Source of the DNA: JAAGZL01 sp964628835
GTDB taxonomy: Bacteria; Pseudomonadota; Gammaproteobacteria; Chromatiales; Chromatiaceae
Length of the DNA stretch: 26,823 nucleotides
Reading direction: 5' to 3'
Assembly (NCBI GenBank): GCA_964628835.1
Contig: CAZVME010000044.1
Location: 1 to 26,823 of the forward strand
In this document: one piece after another, positions 23,398-26,823 of the stretch
Numbering within the stretch: the stretch's first letter is position 1
Layout: each line of letters begins with the position of its first letter
Notes under the pieces: model-generated
Told to the model about the DNA's origin: nothing
The model's input: only the letters and a program-made list of their open reading frames with translations
The model's database searches: none
Made by a program: the position numbers and the translations under genes

Positions 23398-24409
23398 TGT
23401 TGTTTGATCTGGCCTTACGCTGATCCAGGATCTTCTGGCTGAGTTGATATACAGCCATGGCATACTGGTTGTTGTGGTTGTAGCGGGTGATTACATAAAA
23501 GTTGTGGAAACCCAGCCAATACTCCTTGGATTTGCTAGCTGCATCGAACTGGATCAGGTTGCAGCGGGTGGAGGTGGGGAGTTTGCGGCCTATCTTTACC
23601 CCGGCCATACTCAGATTCGACAGGGTGGTGGTTGTCTTTAAATCCGTGTTCAGATGTTCCTGATACTCGCCACCGTTTATTTGTGCCGGGGTGGCAACCA
23701 GCCCACCCTGGCGCCAGCCGTGGCGACGGTAGTAGTTGGCAACGCTGCCGATGGCATCGGCGGTGTTATTCAGCAGATCGCGTTTCCCGTCCCCATCAAA
23801 ATCCACCGCATACTCACGGTAGCTGGCAGGCATGAACTGTGGTTTGCCTATGGCGCCTGCGTATGAACCGTGGGTGTTGCCCGGGTCTATGTCCTCCTCG
23901 CTTAGCAACAGAATGTATGCTTCCAGCTGTTTGTTGAACAGGCGCCGGCGTTTGGGGTAGGTGAAGGCGAGGGTGGTGAGGGCGTCCAGCACCAGGTGCT
24001 TGCCCATGAATTTCCCATACCTGGTCTCAACCCCGATGGTAGCAACGATGATCTGGGGTGGAACGCCATATACCTGTTCGGCCTTCTGTAACAGCTTGCT
24101 ATGGTCGTTCCAGAAGGCTATGCCGTCTTTGATTCGAGCCTCGGTTATAAACAGGGGGCGGTATATATGCCATGGCTTGGCCTCATATGGACGCTCCATG
24201 GAGTCGATTACCGCCTGACTGTATCGGGCCTTGGACATCAGTGCGGCCAGGCTGGTTTTTTCGAAGCCATGTTTTTCCGCCATGGTTTCGATGAATTCGT
24301 TTACGCCGCGAGTATACTTCTTTGGATTGGCGTGGGCGGAAGCGGAGATCAGGAACAGGGCCACCAGGCTGGTGAGTATCAGGCGATGTACGAATGATCT
24401 GGGTTTCAT
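23390..24409 (-). CDS. mltB: Membrane-bound lytic murein transglycosylase B (MltB family, soluble form)
   Basis: Cleaves the beta-1,4 MurNAc–GlcNAc bond forming 1,6-anhydroMurNAc products. It is 339 residues. The N-terminal signal peptide (about 1–27, ending ASAHA) has no lipobox cysteine, so this member is probably a soluble periplasmic enzyme, unlike E. coli MltB. The catalytic Glu128 is in IGVETRYGKFMGKH, and FAYPKRR-type and FMPASYR-like blocks follow (here FTYPKRR and FMPASYREYAVDFDGDG). It lies 12 bases after rodA and overlaps rlpA. Coexpression with the elongasome genes suggests trimming linked to wall growth. Confidence 0.94.
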   Translation of the reverse strand: MKPRSFVHRLILTSLVALFLISASAHANPKKYTRGVNEFIETMAEKHGFEKTSLAALMSKARYSQAVIDSMERPYEAKPWHIYRPLFITEARIKDGIAFWNDHSKLLQKAEQVYGVPPQIIVATIGVETRYGKFMGKHLVLDALTTLAFTYPKRRRLFNKQLEAYILLLSEEDIDPGNTHGSYAGAIGKPQFMPASYREYAVDFDGDGKRDLLNNTADAIGSVANYYRRHGWRQGGLVATPAQINGGEYQEHLNTDLKTTTTLSNLSMAGVKIGRKLPTSTRCNLIQFDAASKSKEYWLGFHNFYVITRYNHNNQYAMAVYQLSQKILDQRKARSNNNG

Positions 24410-24421
24410 TTTGTTCCCGTT

Positions 24422-25531
24422 TCAGCTCTGCATTAGTTTGCGATTGGTGTGTATCGACATCAGGATACCGAAACCGGATAGTATGGTCACTAGTGAAGTT
24501 CCGCCATAGCTGATCAGAGGCAGTGGAACTCCAACCACTGGTAGTATTCCTGTCACCATCCCCGTGTTGACGAACAGATAGACAAAGAACACCAGGATTA
24601 GTGCCCCGGCCAAGAGGCGGCTGTAGGTGTCCTGGCCGCGGGCTGCTATGTACAGCCCGCGCAGGATGATGAAAAGGTAGAGTGAGAGCAGGATTATTAT
24701 GCCGCTGAAACCAAACTCCTCGGCAATCACTGCAAAGATAAAGTCGGTGGTGCGCTCGGGCAGAAACTCAAGTTGGGATTGGGTCCCGTTGAGCCAGCCC
24801 TTGCCGTAGATGCCACCGGAGCCAATGGCTATCTTGGACTGAATGATGTGGTAGCCGGTGCCCAGGGGGTCTCGTTCCGGGTCCAGGAAGGTAAGCACCC
24901 GGTCGCGTTGGTAGTCACGCATGCCCCACTTCCACACCGCCCAGCCCGTGGGGATGGCTACCAGGACGATGCCTATGATCAGTCGCCATTGCAGCCCGGC
25001 CAAAAACAGTACGAACAGGCCAGCACAGCCCACCAACAGTGAGGTTCCCAGGTCGGGTTGTTTTGCGATAAGCAGTACCGGCAGCAGGATGAGCGCCCCA
25101 GCAAGGATGATTTTCTTCCAGGAGGGGGGCAGGGGTTCGCGGGCCAGGTACCAGGCAATCATCATGGGCAGGGCGAGTTTCAGAATCTCCGATGGCTGGA
25201 AGCGGAACAGGCCTAGATTGAGCCAGCGTTGCGCCCCTTTGCCCATCTGCCCCTCAATCAGTACCGCTAGTAGTAGGATGATCCCCAGGGCGAAGATTGC
25301 GGGGGACCAGTAGCGCAGCTTGTCAGGATGGACCTGGGCCAGGGCCAACATGCAGACAAACCCGGCCCCCAGTCGGAAGATTTGACGGATGATCTGGGCG
25401 CTGTCCTGCCCGCTGGCGCTGTAGAGAAAAACCAGGCCCAGGCCGCACAACAGAATAATTCCGGTCAGCAGCGGCAGATCCAGGTGCATCCTGGTTATAG
25501 GGCTTCTTGCCTGAGAGCGGTCTTGAATCAT
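24422..25531 (-). CDS. rodA: Rod-shape-determining peptidoglycan polymerase RodA
   Basis: SEDS-family glycosyltransferase that polymerises lipid II for lateral wall growth together with PBP2; integral inner-membrane protein. 369 residues with about ten transmembrane helices. Family marks are the LNLGLFRFQPSEILKLALP segment, LAKQPDLGTSLLV-type block (here IAKQPDLGTSLLV, containing the key Asp), and the C-terminal PLPLISYGGTSLVTILSGFG. The ATG shares four bases (ATGA) with the PBP2 stop, giving tight coupling of the partner enzymes. MrdB is the E. coli synonym. Confidence 0.96.
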   Translation of the reverse strand: MIQDRSQARSPITRMHLDLPLLTGIILLCGLGLVFLYSASGQDSAQIIRQIFRLGAGFVCMLALAQVHPDKLRYWSPAIFALGIILLLAVLIEGQMGKGAQRWLNLGLFRFQPSEILKLALPMMIAWYLAREPLPPSWKKIILAGALILLPVLLIAKQPDLGTSLLVGCAGLFVLFLAGLQWRLIIGIVLVAIPTGWAVWKWGMRDYQRDRVLTFLDPERDPLGTGYHIIQSKIAIGSGGIYGKGWLNGTQSQLEFLPERTTDFIFAVIAEEFGFSGIIILLSLYLFIILRGLYIAARGQDTYSRLLAGALILVFFVYLFVNTGMVTGILPVVGVPLPLISYGGTSLVTILSGFGILMSIHTNRKLMQS

Positions 25532-26823
25532 TTATCTTTACCCAGCAGGTAGTGGTCCATTATGCGCCGTGCAATCGGTGCTGCTACCGAACTGCCATGT
25601 CCGCCGTTCTCGACGATTACGGCAACCGATATTTTTGGTTTGTCAGCGGGGGCAAAGGCCACAAACAGGGCGTGATCACGCATCTTTTTTGCCACCTTCT
25701 CCTCATCATAGATTTCGTCCTGCTTGATGGAGAACACCTGGGAGGTTCCGGTCTTACCGGCAATCTTGTATTTATCGGTATGAATCCCCTTGGCGGTTCC
25801 GTGCGGACTGTCTATCACCCGAGTCATGGCGTTTATTATATGGTTCCAGTTGTGAATGTTCCGCACCGGGAGCTGCTCCCGGTTTATGTTTACAGTGGGC
25901 TCTGGTCGTTCACTCTCAGAGAACTGGATGGCGTGCACCACTCGGGGTGGGAAGCGTCGACCCCGCGCCCCCAGGGTGGCCGTGGCGCTGGCCAGCTCCA
26001 TTGGGGTGGTAAGAAAGTAGCCCTGACCGATGCCAACAATCAGGGTTTCACCGGTGTACCACTGTTCGCCCCGGGTGCGGCGTTTCCACTCTTGTGATGG
26101 CAGCAGTCCGGTAACTTCGCCGCTGATGTCTATGCCGGATTTTTTGCCGAAGCCGAATTTACCGAGGAAGTCGTGGATCCGGTCGATGCCAAGTTTGTTG
26201 GCCAGGTCGTAGAAATAGACATCACAGGATTCGGTTATGGCCTTCTCAATATCCACCGATCCATGACCCCATTTTTTCCAGTCACGGTATTTGTGCTTAA
26301 GCTTGGGGAGTTGGTAAAAGCCACGGCATACCTCTTTTTTCTCCTTGGTGGTCCGTCGCTGTTCCAGTCCGGCCAGTCCGATGAATGGCTTGGTGGTTGA
26401 ACCGGGTGGGTAGCGTCCGCGCAAGGCCCGGTTAAACAGGGGTTTGTCTGGTGATTGCTGCAGGGCTTTATAGTCTTCGGTGGAGATGCCGTTCACAAAT
26501 AGATTGGGGTCAAAGCTGGGGTTGCTCGCCATGGCCAGGATGGCGCCGTTGGTAGGGTCTATCGCAACAATAGCGCCGTTCTCCTTTCCCAGAGCGTCGA
26601 TGGCCTTGCGCTGTAGTTTGATGTCCAGTGACAGGAACAGGTTGGCTCCTGGTATGGGCTGCTGGGACTCCAGTACCCGAATGGCCCGGCCCATGGCATT
26701 CACTTCAACGCTGCGAGTTCCCACCTCTCCATGCAGCTCCCGCTCGTAGAATTTCTCTACTCCATTTTTGCCCACATGACTGCTTCCACTATAGTTGGAT
26801 GCGTCCAGGGTTTTGAGCTCCTT
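25528..26823 (-). CDS. mrdA: Peptidoglycan transpeptidase PBP2 (5' end cut by window edge)
   Basis: Class B penicillin-binding protein that cross-links new lateral-wall strands, partner of RodA. Reading frame is open from the right edge; 431 C-terminal residues are visible of about 620–650, so the N-terminal TM anchor and part of the pedestal lie outside. The transpeptidase motifs are present: STTK (visible residues 142–145) in PPGSTTKPF, SCD in ESCDVYFYDLA (the SxN equivalent, as in other PBP2s), and KTG in AGKTGTSQVF. The WKKWGHGSVDIEKAI and VGIGQGYFLTTPMELA blocks are typical of PBP2 rather than the septal PBP3. Confidence 0.95.
   Translation of the reverse strand, partial: KELKTLDASNYSGSSHVGKNGVEKFYERELHGEVGTRSVEVNAMGRAIRVLESQQPIPGANLFLSLDIKLQRKAIDALGKENGAIVAIDPTNGAILAMASNPSFDPNLFVNGISTEDYKALQQSPDKPLFNRALRGRYPPGSTTKPFIGLAGLEQRRTTKEKKEVCRGFYQLPKLKHKYRDWKKWGHGSVDIEKAITESCDVYFYDLANKLGIDRIHDFLGKFGFGKKSGIDISGEVTGLLPSQEWKRRTRGEQWYTGETLIVGIGQGYFLTTPMELASATATLGARGRRFPPRVVHAIQFSESERPEPTVNINREQLPVRNIHNWNHIINAMTRVIDSPHGTAKGIHTDKYKIAGKTGTSQVFSIKQDEIYDEEKVAKKMRDHALFVAFAPADKPKISVAVIVENGGHGSSVAAPIARRIMDHYLLGKDK

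Overview
The window comes from a gammaproteobacterial chromosome, with no phage, plasmid, CRISPR or rRNA content. The evidence is gene order: minus-strand blocks cutA–dsbD–tlpA–aroQ–accB–accC–prmA–(DUF3426)–dusB and mrdA–rodA–mltB–rlpA–dacA–dat–ybeD–lipB are typical of this class. A c-type-heme sensor and several envelope thiol-redox proteins suggest an organism with a well developed periplasmic electron/thiol economy. I cannot name the genus from sequence alone.

Layout. 1–8184 (minus): a run from cutA through thiol reduction (dsbD, TlpA-like), shikimate (aroQ), fatty-acid initiation (accB, accC), ribosomal protein methylation (prmA), a zinc-ribbon membrane protein and the 5' two thirds of dusB, cut by the window edge. 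8268–8720 (plus): fxsA. 8741–10519 (minus): lipA followed by a YdcF/ElyC-type membrane protein. 10662–15374 (plus): an exported DUF255 (thioredoxin-like) protein carrying a C-terminal DsbD-alpha-like domain, then mdh preceded by a small candidate leader ORF and followed by a strong hairpin terminator, then an orphan NeuD/PglD-type acetyltransferase. 15378–19482: an atypical interval holding a lipB relic, a 1145-residue heme-c/PAS/GAF/HD-GYP signalling protein (minus), and an AT-rich gene-poor stretch. 19483–26823 (minus): the elongasome and septal-wall cluster ending in lipB; the PBP2 gene is 5'-truncated by the window edge.

How it fits together. PBP2 and RodA polymerise lateral-wall peptidoglycan. 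MltB, RlpA and the DacA-type carboxypeptidase trim it, and Dat can supply D-alanine. LipB and LipA make lipoate for 2-oxoacid dehydrogenases, and Mdh supports the TCA cycle. DsbD feeds electrons to periplasmic thioredoxin-fold proteins, plausibly including TlpA and the DUF255 fusion.

The most interesting items are (1) the DUF255–DsbD-alpha fusion, (2) the membrane c-heme HD-GYP protein, (3) the short lipB relic that keeps the catalytic-cysteine region, in the interval that separates lipB from lipA, and (4) two candidate short upstream ORFs, before mdh and before the acetyltransferase. The rest is ordinary housekeeping sequence.
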